A stretch of 64,000 nt of DNA from Sphingosinithalassobacter tenebrarum (GCF_011057975.1 NZ_CP049109.1:1953001-2017000), one strand, 5' to 3'; counted from the stretch's first letter, positions 36,740 through 45,972 are shown. The notes: a model not told the origin generated them from the letters alone. Made by a program: numbers and translations.

Positions 36740-38605
36740 ATGTTCAGGACCGGAAAGTTCTTCCGCACCGGCGGCTCGCTGATCGCGATCGCCTCGTTCG
36801 CCGCCATGCCGGCAATGGCGCAGGATCACGCGAGTGAAACGCCGGCGACGACCGAGCAGACCGAGGCGCTGACTCCCGCCGACGCGCAGGCGTTTCTCGA
36901 TCGCGTGCAGGAAGCATATGCCGCCTATAATCTGACGGCGTCGCGGATCGCCTGGGTCAATGCGACCTATATCACCGAGGATACCGACGCGCTGGCCGCC
37001 GAGAGCCAGGCCGAAGGCACGCGCATGTCGGTTCGCTATGCGCTGGAAGCCGCCAAATACAGCCAGATTGAAGGGCTTTCGGACGATCAGGTGCGGATGC
37101 TCGACATGCTGCGCAGCGCGATCACGCTGCCGGCGCCGACCCGCGATGGCGCGGCGGCGGAGCTTTCCGAAGTATCGACGCGGATGAGCTCGCTCTATGC
37201 GCGCGGCAAGGGCACGCGCAACGGCGAGTCGATCAGCGGCAGCGATATCGAGCCCGCAATGGGCACCGAGCGCGATCCCGCCGTCCTCAAGGAAATGTGG
37301 GTCAGCTGGCACGACAATGTCGGAGCGCCGATGCGCGAGGATTTCGGCCGGATGATCGCGATTTCGAACGAAGGCGCCGAAGAACTGGGCTTCGCCGATG
37401 TCGGGACGATGTGGCGTTCGGGCTATGACATGCCGCCCGCCGAATTCGCGCGCGAAGTCGATCGCATGTGGAATGAAGTGAAACCGCTCTACATCGCGCT
37501 GCACACCTATGTCCGGCACAAGCTGAGCGAGAAATACGGCAGCTCGGTGCAGCCCGAAACAGGGCCGATCCGTGCTGACCTGCTCGGCAATATGTGGGCG
37601 CAGGAATGGGGCAATATCTACGATATCGTCGCGCCCGAGGGCGCGGGCGATCTCGGCTACGATATCGGCGACCTGCTGACGGCGCAGGACTATGACGCGC
37701 TGAAAATGGTACGCGCGGGCGAGAATTTCTACAGCTCGCTCGGTTTCGAGCCGCTTCCCGAAACCTTCTGGGAGCGCTCGCTCTTCACCAAGCCCGCCGA
37801 TCGCGAAGTGCTGTGCCACGCCTCGGCCTGGAATCTGAACGACAAGGACGATGTGCGCATCAAGATGTGCATCAAAGTGAATGCCGACGATTTCGTCACG
37901 ATCCACCACGAGCTCGGCCACAATTATTATCAGCGCGCCTATCAGGATCAGCCGCTGCTCTATCGCGGCGGCGCGAATGACGGGTTCCACGAAGCCATCG
38001 GCGATTTCGTCGCGCTGTCGATCACGCCGGAATATCTGGTGCAGATCGGCCTTCTCGACGAAGCACAGGTGCCGAGCGCGGACAAGGATATCGGGCTGTT
38101 GCTGCGTCAGGCGATGGACAAGGTCGCGTTCCTGCCGTTCGGTCTGCTGATCGATAAATGGCGCTGGGGCGTCTATTCGGGCGATATCCGGCCGGGCGAC
38201 TACCAGGCCTCGTGGGACGCGCTGCGCCTGCAATATCAGGGCATTGTCCCGCCGGTGACGCGTGACGAGACGCGGTTCGATCCGGGCGCCAAATATCACA
38301 TCGCGGGCAGCGTGCCCTATGCGCGCTACTTCCTCGCGCGGTTGCTGCAGTTCCAGTTCTACAAGGCGGCGTGCGACCAGGCGGGTTGGGAAGGGCCGCT
38401 CCATCGCTGCTCCTTCTTCGGCAACGCGGAAGTCGGCGAACGGCTCGACGCTATGCTCAAGATGGGCATGTCGCAGCCCTGGCCCGACGCACTCGAGGCC
38501 TTTACCGGCGAGCGCGAGATTTCGGGCGAGGCGATGATGGAATATTTCGCCCCGCTCAAGGCATGGCTCGACGAGCAGAACGCGGCGTATGAAGCGGGCT
38601 GGTAA
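36740..38605 (+). CDS. M2 family peptidyl-dipeptidase (ACE-like)
   Basis: The 621-residue protein begins with a signal peptide (ending AMPAMAQD). It carries the M2 zinc site HELGH at residues 390-394, followed by GANDGFHEAIGDFVALS, which gives the third ligand. PVTRDETRFDPGAKYHIA and RYFLARLLQFQFYKA match bacterial angiotensin-converting-enzyme homologues. These remove C-terminal dipeptides in the periplasm or outside. ATG 36740 follows AAGGG. Confidence 0.93.
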   Translation: MFRTGKFFRTGGSLIAIASFAAMPAMAQDHASETPATTEQTEALTPADAQAFLDRVQEAYAAYNLTASRIAWVNATYITEDTDALAAESQAEGTRMSVRYALEAAKYSQIEGLSDDQVRMLDMLRSAITLPAPTRDGAAAELSEVSTRMSSLYARGKGTRNGESISGSDIEPAMGTERDPAVLKEMWVSWHDNVGAPMREDFGRMIAISNEGAEELGFADVGTMWRSGYDMPPAEFAREVDRMWNEVKPLYIALHTYVRHKLSEKYGSSVQPETGPIRADLLGNMWAQEWGNIYDIVAPEGAGDLGYDIGDLLTAQDYDALKMVRAGENFYSSLGFEPLPETFWERSLFTKPADREVLCHASAWNLNDKDDVRIKMCIKVNADDFVTIHHELGHNYYQRAYQDQPLLYRGGANDGFHEAIGDFVALSITPEYLVQIGLLDEAQVPSADKDIGLLLRQAMDKVAFLPFGLLIDKWRWGVYSGDIRPGDYQASWDALRLQYQGIVPPVTRDETRFDPGAKYHIAGSVPYARYFLARLLQFQFYKAACDQAGWEGPLHRCSFFGNAEVGERLDAMLKMGMSQPWPDALEAFTGEREISGEAMMEYFAPLKAWLDEQNAAYEAGW

Positions 38606-38653
38606 GCCAGCTTGGAGGGAGCGGATTACGAATCCGCTCCTCTCACGCCACCG

Positions 38654-38743
38654 CCGTTGGCCCTGAGCCTGTCGAAGCGCTGCTCTTCTTCCGACGCATT
38701 AGACGATGGAAGGACCGTGCTTCGACAAGCTCAGCATCAACGG
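38654..38743. repeat. REPIN-like repeat, family B, copy 1
   Basis: The left arm begins CCGTTGGCCCTGAGCCTGTC and the right arm is its inverted relative (TTCGACAAGCTCAGCATCAACGG). About 35 bases lie between the arms. The arrangement recurs at 55233-55323. It lies between the M2 peptidase stop and the end of the convergent AMP nucleosidase gene. Confidence 0.8.
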
Positions 38744-38762
38744 AATAAGTGGTTCAGTTCTC

Positions 38763-40199
38763 TCACCGGAACGGCGGTTCGTTGAACGCGCGCAGCTTGC
38801 GGCTGTGGAGCTTGGCGCCTTCGTTGCGCAGTTCCTCCACCGTCTGCAGGCCGATGCGCAGATGCTCGTTGATCGCGCGCTCGTAGAAGCGGTTGGCCTG
38901 GCCGGGCAGCTTCAATTCGCCGTGGAGTGGCTTGTCCGACACGCAGAGCAGGGTGCCGTAGGGAACGCGGAAGCGCAGCCCCTGTGCGGCGATCGTCGCC
39001 GATTCCATGTCGATGCCGACCGCGCGGCTGAGCGAGAAACGTAGTGCCGACTGGGAGAAGCGCAGCTCCCAGTTGCGGTCGTCGGTGGTGACGATCGTGC
39101 CGGTGCGCAGGCGGCGCTTGAGTTCGTCGCCCGACTGGCCCGAAACGCTTTCGGCCGCCCGCGCCAGCGCCTGCTGTACCTCGGCGATCGCCGGCACCGG
39201 AATTTCCGGAGGCAGCACGTCGTCGAGGACATGATCGTCGCGCAAATAGGCATGGGCGAGCACATAGTCGCCGATCCGCTGGCTGGGGCGCAGGCCGCCG
39301 CAATGGCCGATCATCAGCCATGCCTCGGGCCGCAGCACCGCGAGATGGTCGCAGATCGTCTTGGCGTTGGAAGGCCCGACGCCGATATTGACCAGAGTCA
39401 CCCCGGTCCCGTCATCGGTCATCAAGTGATAGGCGGGCATCTGGTGCTTGCGCCATGCACTGTCGTTGATCAGTTCCGAAGGGTCGTCGCCCGGATTGAT
39501 CACCACACCACCCGCCGCGGAAAAGCGCGTGAAGCGGCTGCCCTCGCTGAGCTGCTGTACCGACCACTGGACGAATTCGTCGACATAGCGGTGGTAGTTG
39601 GTGAACAGGATATAGCGCTGCACATGTTCGGGCGGCGTGCCGGTATAGTGCCGCAGCCGCGCGAGCGAGAAATCGGTACGCAGCCCGTCGAACAGCGCGA
39701 GCGGGCGCGATTCGTCTTCCTGATCCCAGACGCCATCGGCGATCTCGTCGCCAATATGCGCCAGTTCGGTGGCCGGAAAATGCTGGGCGAGTTCGGCTGC
39801 CGATACTTCGTCGAGGCTCAGCACATGCGCCGGATCGAGGACATAGGGAAACGGAATTTCCTGCCGGCCGGGCATGGCCTCGACCTCGACGTCATAGTCT
39901 TCGAGCAGGAAGGTCAGCTGTTCGCTGAGATAGTCGGCGAACATCGCCGGCTTGGTCACGCTGGCGCTGTATTCGCCAGCGGTAACCAGCCGCCCGAACG
40001 AGCGGGGCGGAGCGGGGTGGTTGAGCCCGCCCTTATATCGCACCCGGATTTCGGGATAGGCGAACGAGCCGTCGGTACGCGCCGCGGCCGGCGGCGGCGT
40101 GCCGTCTTTCAGATAGGCATTGAGCGCCGTGCGAAGACGATCGACGGAAGCGGTGTACAGCCGATCGAGTTCGGCGACGATAGCGGAAGCCTGGGTCAT
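38763..40199 (-). CDS. amn: AMP nucleosidase
   Basis: Amn hydrolyses AMP to adenine and ribose 5-phosphate. The 478-residue product has the N-terminal AMP nucleosidase domain (residues 1-180, RTDFSLARLRHYTGTPPEHVQRYILFTNYHRYV) and the nucleoside phosphorylase fold C-terminus (LVNIGVGPSNAKTICDHLAVLRPEAWLMIGHCGGLRPSQ, GIDMESATIAAQGLRFRVPYGTLLCVSD). Length suits Amn. It supplies adenine, which the deaminase gene at 9.5 kb could use. ATG 40199. Confidence 0.93.
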   Translation of the reverse strand: MTQASAIVAELDRLYTASVDRLRTALNAYLKDGTPPPAAARTDGSFAYPEIRVRYKGGLNHPAPPRSFGRLVTAGEYSASVTKPAMFADYLSEQLTFLLEDYDVEVEAMPGRQEIPFPYVLDPAHVLSLDEVSAAELAQHFPATELAHIGDEIADGVWDQEDESRPLALFDGLRTDFSLARLRHYTGTPPEHVQRYILFTNYHRYVDEFVQWSVQQLSEGSRFTRFSAAGGVVINPGDDPSELINDSAWRKHQMPAYHLMTDDGTGVTLVNIGVGPSNAKTICDHLAVLRPEAWLMIGHCGGLRPSQRIGDYVLAHAYLRDDHVLDDVLPPEIPVPAIAEVQQALARAAESVSGQSGDELKRRLRTGTIVTTDDRNWELRFSQSALRFSLSRAVGIDMESATIAAQGLRFRVPYGTLLCVSDKPLHGELKLPGQANRFYERAINEHLRIGLQTVEELRNEGAKLHSRKLRAFNEPPFR

Positions 40200-40266
40200 C
40201 GGGCGGCGCTATAACGCGGCCGTCCGGCATGCAAGCAATCGTCGCTATCGGCAGCGGAAAGGCGCG

Positions 40267-40512
40267 TTATGCGGCTTCCTTGCTCTTGCTCTTGCTGTCG
40301 GTCTTCTTGTCGCCGGAATCGCTCTTCTGACGCAGCTTGGTCGCGCCGAACACCGCGCCCGCGACTGCCGCTGCGGCGCCCGTGGCGATGGCGGCGGTCG
40401 CCACCGGCTTTTTCTTCACGGCATCCATCGCGCCGTCGAACGCTTCGCCGGCCTTTTCGCGAGTCGACTTGGTTTCGGTTTCGGTCGGGGTGTCTGCGGT
40501 ATCGGTCACCAT
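40267..40512 (-). CDS. Small membrane-anchored basic protein (hypothetical)
   Basis: The 81-residue protein has a polar, acidic/Thr-rich start (MVTDTADTPTETETKSTREKAGEAFDGAMD), then one membrane-like segment (PVATAAIATGAAAAVAGAVFGATKL) and a Ser/Lys/Asp-rich tail. The layout resembles ElaB/YqjD (DUF883) type tail-anchored proteins but the sequence gives no firm family. GGGAG lies before ATG 40512. It is transcribed on the same strand as the peroxiredoxin gene, about 120 bases downstream of it. Confidence 0.6.
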   Translation of the reverse strand: MVTDTADTPTETETKSTREKAGEAFDGAMDAVKKKPVATAAIATGAAAAVAGAVFGATKLRQKSDSGDKKTDSKSKSKEAA

Positions 40513-40633
40513 CTTGATATCTCCCTGTTCTGGAGGTGCTGGTAAACCAACTCCGCGGGGCGACGGTGGTTCCGATGGCGCAACGGAAGGACGATGCGTG
40601 CCGGGACGCAATTGGCCCCGGCACGACAGCATC

Positions 40634-41116
40634 TTACATTTCGTCGAGCATATATTCGGCCGAGCTCACCTTGAACTCGCCGGGCGCCTCGACATTGAGC
40701 TGTTCGACGACGCCGTCATTGACCAGCATCGAGAAGCGCTGGCCGCGCGTGCCCATGCCGAATCCGCTGCCGTCCATTTCCAGGCCGACTGCCTTGGCGA
40801 AGGCGGCATTGCCGTCGGCAAGCATCGTCACCTTGTCGCCGACACCGGCGTCCTTGCCCCAGGCGTTCATCACGAAGGCATCGTTGACGGCGGTGCAGGC
40901 GATTTCATCGACGCCCTTGGCCTTCAGCTCGGCTTCCTTCTCGATGAAGCCCGGCAGATGCTTGGCCGAACAAGTGGGCGTGAAGGCGCCCGGCACGGAA
41001 AACAGCGCGACCTTGCGGCCCTTGAAGAAGTCTTCCGAATCGACCTGATCGGGGCCGTTTTCGGTCATCTTGACGAATGTGGTGTGCGGAACGCGGTCAC
41101 CGACTGCGATGGTCAT
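40634..41116 (-). CDS. Peroxiredoxin (Prx5/redoxin type)
   Basis: The 160-residue thiol peroxidase reduces H2O2 and alkyl hydroperoxides. The thioredoxin-fold core and Prx5 motif SVPGAFTPTCSAKHLPG put the peroxidatic Cys49 in PTC. The later sequence contains no clear resolving Cys in the C-terminal half, so reduction by glutathione/glutaredoxin or thioredoxin is open. The ATG at 41116 has GAGGAGGAGAG before it. It is divergent from YqgE with 114 bases between the starts. Confidence 0.93.
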   Translation of the reverse strand: MTIAVGDRVPHTTFVKMTENGPDQVDSEDFFKGRKVALFSVPGAFTPTCSAKHLPGFIEKEAELKAKGVDEIACTAVNDAFVMNAWGKDAGVGDKVTMLADGNAAFAKAVGLEMDGSGFGMGTRGQRFSMLVNDGVVEQLNVEAPGEFKVSSAEYMLDEM

Positions 41117-41230
41117 GAAACTCTCCTCCTCAAGTGGCCGCGGATCGGCGGCACCAAGCATCAATCGGTACGACGCTGTTCGATTTCAACCATTGGCGTC
41201 GTGCGGGCGGGATGGCTATGATCCTGCCGG

Positions 41231-41791
41231 ATGGAGAAAACTTCTTTCCTCACCGGCCAGTTCCTGCTCGCCATGCCCGGCATCGGCGATCCGCGTTTCA
41301 AGCGCGCGGTGATCGCGGTATGCGCGCATGACGAGGAAGGCGCGCTCGGCATCGGGATCGGCGAGACGATCGACGGGCTTGGCTTTCACGAACTGCTCGA
41401 ACAATTCGAAATCGATCCGGGCAACGTTCCCGACGTACCGGTGCATTTCGGCGGCCCCGTCGAGCCGCGGCGGGGATTCGTTCTGCATTCGACCGACTGG
41501 GGCGGGCAGGACACGATCGACGTCGGCGGGCGCTGGGCGCTTTCAGGCACGATCGACGTGCTCAAAGCGATTGCCGAGGCACGCGGGCCCAGCCGCTGGC
41601 TGATCGCGCTCGGCTATGCCGGATGGGGCGAGGGGCAGCTCGACGAGGAAATGACCCGGCATGGCTGGTTCAGCACGGCGGGCGATGTCGACCTGATCTA
41701 CGACGTCGCCGCGCTGGATCGGTGGACGCGCGGCTTTCGCCAGGCCGGCATCGATCCGCGTCTGCTGGCCAACGACACCGGAACCGCCTGA
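41231..41791 (+). CDS. YqgE/AlgH family protein
   Basis: The 186-residue protein matches the YqgE/AlgH family (UPF0301): LTGQFLLAMPGIGDPRFKRAVI, then VHFGGPVEPRRGFVLHS, and RWLIALGYAGWGEGQLDEEM. The family is widespread and of unknown biochemical function, with possible regulatory or ribosome-linked roles. Its ATG at 41231 lies 114 bases from the peroxiredoxin start on the other strand. Confidence 0.93.
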   Translation: MEKTSFLTGQFLLAMPGIGDPRFKRAVIAVCAHDEEGALGIGIGETIDGLGFHELLEQFEIDPGNVPDVPVHFGGPVEPRRGFVLHSTDWGGQDTIDVGGRWALSGTIDVLKAIAEARGPSRWLIALGYAGWGEGQLDEEMTRHGWFSTAGDVDLIYDVAALDRWTRGFRQAGIDPRLLANDTGTA

Positions 41792-41821
41792 ACCCGGCAT
41801 CATGCTGGCGCGGCTCCGCTG

Positions 41822-41841
41822 ATATAAAGAAATCTTTATAT
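41822..41841. promoter_or_regulatory. Perfect 20-bp palindrome upstream of ahcY, candidate operator
   Basis: ATATAAAGAAATCTTTATAT is a perfect inverted repeat (ATATAAAGA, AA, TCTTTATAT) 95 bases before the ahcY start, in otherwise GC-rich DNA. ArsR-family SahR/SamR regulators are known to control ahcY and methionine-cycle genes in Proteobacteria; whether this is their site is inference. No regulator gene lies nearby. Confidence 0.55.
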
Positions 41842-41854
41842 TCGGTTTGCAATC

Positions 41855-41907
41855 GGGGCCGCGAGCCTCTAGGTGGAGGCTATCGAGCCGCGTCGCTGCG
41901 CGGCCCC
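41855..41907 (+). promoter_or_regulatory. Structured leader of ahcY
   Basis: GGGGCCGCG (41855-41863) pairs perfectly with CGCGGCCCC (41899-41907). Inside lies a hairpin AGCCTC (41864-41869) with GAGGCT (41876-41881). The structure ends 28 bases before the GTG start. It does not match a riboswitch consensus that I can recall, so the claim is only that the leader can fold. Confidence 0.45.
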
Positions 41908-41935
41908 AATTCATTCGTCTGCAGGAGATTATTGC

Positions 41936-43339
41936 GTGGCTACTGTCGCTGAACGCCCGGATCGTGTGATCAAGGACCTCTCGCTGGCCCCGTGGGGTCG
42001 CAAGGAAATCGACATCGCTGAGACCGAAATGCCCGGCCTGATGGCGCTGCGCGAGGAATATGGTTCGGCGCAGCCGCTCAAGGGCGCGCGCATCACCGGC
42101 TCGCTGCACATGACTATCCAGACCGCGGTGCTGATCGAAACGCTGACCGCGCTGGGTGCCGAAGTCCGCTGGGCGACCTGCAACATCTATTCGACGCAGG
42201 ATCACGCCGCCGCCGCGATCGCCGAAAAGAACATTCCGGTCTTTGCCGTGAAGGGCGAGACTGTCGCGGAATACTGGGACTATGTCGCGCGGATCTTCGA
42301 CTGGGGCGACCAGACGGCGAACATGATCCTCGACGACGGTGGCGACGCCACCATGTTCGCGCTTTGGGGCGCGCGCGTGGAAGCCGGCGAAACGCTGCCC
42401 GAGCCGGAAAACGAAGAAGAAATCGAGATGCAGCGCTCGCTCAAGGCGTTCCTCAAGGAGCGTCCGGGCTACCTCACCGAGACGGTGAAGAACATCAAGG
42501 GCGTGTCGGAAGAGACCACGACCGGCGTGCATCGCCTGTATCACATCGCCAAGGCGGGCAAGCTTCCCTTCCCGGCGATCAACGTCAACGACAGCGTCAC
42601 CAAGTCGAAGTTCGACAATCTTTACGGTTGTAAGGAATCGCTGGTCGACGCGATCCGTCGCGCCACCGACGTGATGCTGGCCGGCAAGGTCGCGGTCGTC
42701 GCCGGCTTCGGCGATGTCGGCAAGGGCTCGGCGGATTCGCTGCGCAACGGCGGCGCCCGCGTTCTCGTCACCGAAATCGATCCGATCTGCGCGCTGCAGG
42801 CAGCGATGGAAGGCTATGAAGTCGTCTCGATGGACGAAGCCGTGAAGCGCGCCGACATCTTCGTCACCGCGACCGGCAACGCCGATGTGATCACCGCCGA
42901 TCACATGAAGAAGATGAAGAACATGGCGATCGTCTGCAACATCGGCCATTTCGACAGCGAGATCCAGATTTCGGGCCTGTCCAACTACAAGTGGACCGAG
43001 ATCAAGCCGCAGGTCGACGAAGTCGAATTCCCCGAAGGCAACAAGATCATCGTGCTGGCCAAGGGCCGCCTGGTGAACCTGGGTTGCGCGACGGGCCATC
43101 CGAGCTTCGTGATGTCGGCGTCCTTCACCAACCAGACGCTCGCGCAGATCGAGCTGTGGACCAAGGGCGAACAGTATAAGAACGACGTTTACGTCCTTCC
43201 CAAGCATCTCGACGAGAAGGTCGCCGCGCTGCACCTCGAAAAGCTGGGCGTGCAGCTCACCAAGCTTTCGGAGAAGCAGGCCGCCTATATCGGCGTGCCG
43301 GTTGAAGGGCCGTTCAAGCCGGATCACTATCGCTACTGA
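41936..43339 (+). CDS. ahcY: Adenosylhomocysteinase
   Basis: AhcY hydrolyses S-adenosylhomocysteine to adenosine and homocysteine, keeping methylation going. The 467-residue product includes [21 protein letters not shown], the NAD-binding [17 protein letters not shown], the active-site region around [11 protein letters not shown], and the C-terminal KPDHYRY, all hallmark parts. The start is GTG 41936, with AGGAG nine bases upstream. A palindromic candidate operator and a foldable leader precede it, and a strong terminator follows, so it is probably a single-gene unit. Confidence 0.98.
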   Translation: MATVAERPDRVIKDLSLAPWGRKEIDIAETEMPGLMALREEYGSAQPLKGARITGSLHMTIQTAVLIETLTALGAEVRWATCNIYSTQDHAAAAIAEKNIPVFAVKGETVAEYWDYVARIFDWGDQTANMILDDGGDATMFALWGARVEAGETLPEPENEEEIEMQRSLKAFLKERPGYLTETVKNIKGVSEETTTGVHRLYHIAKAGKLPFPAINVNDSVTKSKFDNLYGCKESLVDAIRRATDVMLAGKVAVVAGFGDVGKGSADSLRNGGARVLVTEIDPICALQAAMEGYEVVSMDEAVKRADIFVTATGNADVITADHMKKMKNMAIVCNIGHFDSEIQISGLSNYKWTEIKPQVDEVEFPEGNKIIVLAKGRLVNLGCATGHPSFVMSASFTNQTLAQIELWTKGEQYKNDVYVLPKHLDEKVAALHLEKLGVQLTKLSEKQAAYIGVPVEGPFKPDHYRY

Positions 43340-43360
43340 TATCGCGCGATAGCCGAACGC

Positions 43361-43402
43361 AAAGCCGGGGCGCGGTACCGATGGGTGCCGCGCCCCGGTT
43401 TC
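43361..43402 (+). terminator. Terminator after ahcY
   Basis: AAAGCCGGGGCGCGGTACC pairs with GGGTGCCGCGCCCCGGTTT (about 17 bp with few mismatches, short GAT loop) followed by TCGTTT. It starts 21 bases after the stop. Confidence 0.85.
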
Positions 43403-43433
43403 GTTTGCGAAGGCACTTGCCTGCTTCGTATTC

Positions 43434-43525
43434 CGTCACCCTGAACGCATTTCAGGGTCCACTCTTCCAGTTGCTCGGACAGCGCTTGTCGCACGGTGGA
43501 TGCTGAAACGCGTTCGGCACGACAA
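43434..43525. repeat. REPIN-like repeat, family A, copy 2
   Basis: The left arm GTCACCCTGAACGCATTTCA is followed by GGGTCCAC, and the right arm begins GGTGGATGCTGAAACGCGTT and continues CGGCACGACA. The arms are inverted relatives of each other and match copy 1 at 5335-5424 closely on the left arm, less on the right. It lies between ahcY and divL. Confidence 0.8.
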
Positions 43526-43629
43526 ACATTCGGAAAGAAGGCGGCAAATCCACGCCGCACCCCGATTACCGGCTTCCCGCCACCGCCCCGCTTGGCCTAA
43601 GGACAGGGGATGCGCCGGAGCACCCCGAA

Positions 43630-45972
43630 TTGATCGAAGTTTCCCAGACGGCAATGGCAGTTGCGGGCGCGGTGATCGCGCTGCTGGTCGTGGTGTCGAC
43701 CGGCACGCTGTTCGCCGGCTTGCGTGCGCGTGCCCAGGCGCAGGCAGCTGTCGACGCCAGCCATCGCCTGCAGGCGCTTGTCGCCGGATCGCCCGCGCAG
43801 GCGATGGTGGTCCGCGCCGACGGGCGCATCGAAACCTCGCGGCGACTGGCCGACTGGCTGGGGCTCGACAATCTGCCGCGCGATATGAGCGAGCTGATGG
43901 CCGACGAAGGCGGGTTGCCCGAAGATCAGGCGAAACAACTGTCCGCCGAAGTGACGGCCGCGCAAAAGGCGGCCAAACCCTTCCATATGTCCGTGCGCGC
44001 AAAGGACAGCGAGCGCGCGCTGATTGTCGTGGGTGTCCGCGCGCCCGAAGCGGTGCGCGCGCCGGGCGGCGTGGTCCTGTGGTTTCTCGACGCGACCGAA
44101 AGCCAGAATGAAATCTCACGGCTCCAGCGCGAGACCAATCGGCTGCGCTCGGCCTTCGATGCGTTGCAGGCGCTGATCGAGGCCGCGCCGATCCCGATGT
44201 GGTATCGCGGCGGCGACCTGCGCCTGCTGATGGTCAACACCGCCTATGTCCGCGCGGTAGAGGGTAAGGACGCCGAGGATGTCGTAAGCCGCGGGCTCGA
44301 ACTGGTCGAAGGGGCGGGGCTCGGCGGGCCGCTGGCCAATGCGGCGATCGCGCGCGACACGCAGGAGCCGCAAGCAGCGGCGATGCCCGCCACGATCGGC
44401 GGTGCCCGCCGGATGCTGCGGCTGCACGACATTCCGCTGCCGACCGGCGGCGTTGCCGGGTTCGCGATCGATATCGAGGATCTCGAACAGGCCAAGGGCG
44501 GCATCAAGCGCGCAAACGAGGCGCAGCGTGCGATGCTCGATCGGCTTTCGGCGGGGGTTGCGCAATTCGCGCCCGATCGCGGGCTGGTGTTCACCAACCA
44601 GCCGTTCCGCCGCATGTTCGCGATGAAGAACGAATGGCTTGCCGATCGCCCGGAATTCGATCGCGTGATCGAACGGATGCGCGAAACCAACCGCTTGCCC
44701 GACGTGCGCGATTTCCCGGCGTGGAAGGCCGAACGGCGCGAATGGTTCACATCGCCCGAAGCCGTCGAGGAAACCTGGGCGATGATCGGTGGCACGCATC
44801 TGCGTGTCGTGGCGCAGCCGCTGCCCGAGGGCGGGCTGCTGCTGATCTTCGAGGATCAGACTCAGCAATTCGAGCTGCAGCGCGAACATGGCGAGATGCA
44901 GCAGGTCCGCACCGCCACGCTCGACAGCCTTGCCGAGGCGGTGGCGGTGTTCGCCAAGGGCAGGCTGCAACTGTGGAACCGCAAGTTCCGAACCGTCTGG
45001 GATTTCGAGGAGGAATTCCTCGACGGGCATCCGCAGATCCCGACGCTGACGCGCGACATCGCCCCGCGGCTCGCGCGGCCCGACAGCGCCAAGCTGATCG
45101 GTGACCTCGTCCGCTTTGCCGCCAGCGACCGCCAGCAGCGCGGCGGATCGATCGTGATGAAGGACGGGCGCCATTTCGAAATCGCGGCGGTTCCTTTGCC
45201 CGACGGCAATGCGCTGTTCACGATGCTCGACACCAGCGACCGCCACCGCATCGAAACCGCGCTGCGCGACCGCAACGAGGCGCTGGAGGCCGCCGATCGC
45301 GTCAAGACCGCCTTCGTCGCCAATATGAGCTATGAGCTGCGCACACCGCTCACTTCGATCAAGGGCTTCGCCGAAATGTTGCACGGCGGCTACACCGGCA
45401 AGCTGAGCGAAAGCGGCACCGAATATGTCGAATCGATCCTGATGTCGGTCGAGCGGCTCGGGGCGCTGGTCGACGATGTCCTCGACCTGACCCAGAATGA
45501 GGATGCGCCGATGGAGCGCGCGTCGGTCGACCTGGAACTGGTCGCCAACGCCGGGGCCGAAGCGATCGTCCCGCTTGCCAGGGCCAAACAGATCGACCTC
45601 GCCGTCGAGGTGCAGGGATCGGCGGGACTGGTGACCGGCGACATGCGGCGGCTGCGCCAGGTGGTCGAGCATCTGCTTCGCCACGCGATCGGCGGCACGC
45701 CCGAAAAGGGCCGCGTGCTGCTCCATGTCGACGGCAGCGAGAAGCGCGCGCGGATCGTCGTTTCCGATGACGGGCCCGGCATGTCGGCGCAGGCGCAGGC
45801 CAGGGCGTTCGACCGGTTCGCCCATTCGACCACGTCGCGCAGCGGCGAACGCGCGCTGGGGCTCGGGCTGCCGCTCGCAAAGCAATTTGTCGAGGCGCAT
45901 GGCGGCACGATCGGACTGATATCGGAAGAAGGCGAGGGCACGATGGTGATCGTCGAGCTGCCGCGGAAGTGA
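43630..45972 (+). CDS. divL: DivL-type pseudo-histidine kinase (Tyr replaces the phospho-His)
   Basis: The 780-residue protein has an N-terminal membrane helix (about residues 8-30), PAS-like sensor regions (residues 40-500) and a HisKA-like segment FVANMSYELRTPLTSIKGFAEML. Tyr568 stands where the phospho-accepting His of normal kinases (NMSHELRTPL) would be. The ATP-binding lid follows: VSDDGPGMS, LGLGLPLAKQFVEAHGG. DivL of Caulobacter has exactly this Tyr substitution and acts as a scaffold that controls CckA. The start is a TTG at 43630 with GGAG upstream; an ATG at 43654 is possible. The 3' end overlaps tsaE by a GTGA. CckA is also encoded in this window. Confidence 0.87.
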   Translation: MIEVSQTAMAVAGAVIALLVVVSTGTLFAGLRARAQAQAAVDASHRLQALVAGSPAQAMVVRADGRIETSRRLADWLGLDNLPRDMSELMADEGGLPEDQAKQLSAEVTAAQKAAKPFHMSVRAKDSERALIVVGVRAPEAVRAPGGVVLWFLDATESQNEISRLQRETNRLRSAFDALQALIEAAPIPMWYRGGDLRLLMVNTAYVRAVEGKDAEDVVSRGLELVEGAGLGGPLANAAIARDTQEPQAAAMPATIGGARRMLRLHDIPLPTGGVAGFAIDIEDLEQAKGGIKRANEAQRAMLDRLSAGVAQFAPDRGLVFTNQPFRRMFAMKNEWLADRPEFDRVIERMRETNRLPDVRDFPAWKAERREWFTSPEAVEETWAMIGGTHLRVVAQPLPEGGLLLIFEDQTQQFELQREHGEMQQVRTATLDSLAEAVAVFAKGRLQLWNRKFRTVWDFEEEFLDGHPQIPTLTRDIAPRLARPDSAKLIGDLVRFAASDRQQRGGSIVMKDGRHFEIAAVPLPDGNALFTMLDTSDRHRIETALRDRNEALEAADRVKTAFVANMSYELRTPLTSIKGFAEMLHGGYTGKLSESGTEYVESILMSVERLGALVDDVLDLTQNEDAPMERASVDLELVANAGAEAIVPLARAKQIDLAVEVQGSAGLVTGDMRRLRQVVEHLLRHAIGGTPEKGRVLLHVDGSEKRARIVVSDDGPGMSAQAQARAFDRFAHSTTSRSGERALGLGLPLAKQFVEAHGGTIGLISEEGEGTMVIVELPRK

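Noticed and set aside
35924-38404. Long open frame opposite the alpha/beta hydrolase and M2 peptidase genes
   Set aside because: The plus strand has complete hydrolase and HELGH motifs; the minus frame shows nothing.
41855-41935. A known SAH or SAM riboswitch before ahcY
   Set aside because: I could not match the leader to any recalled riboswitch consensus. It is kept only as an unclassified foldable leader.
41543-43327. Long open frame opposite ahcY
   Set aside because: ahcY is unmistakable on the plus strand. The minus frame is a shadow.
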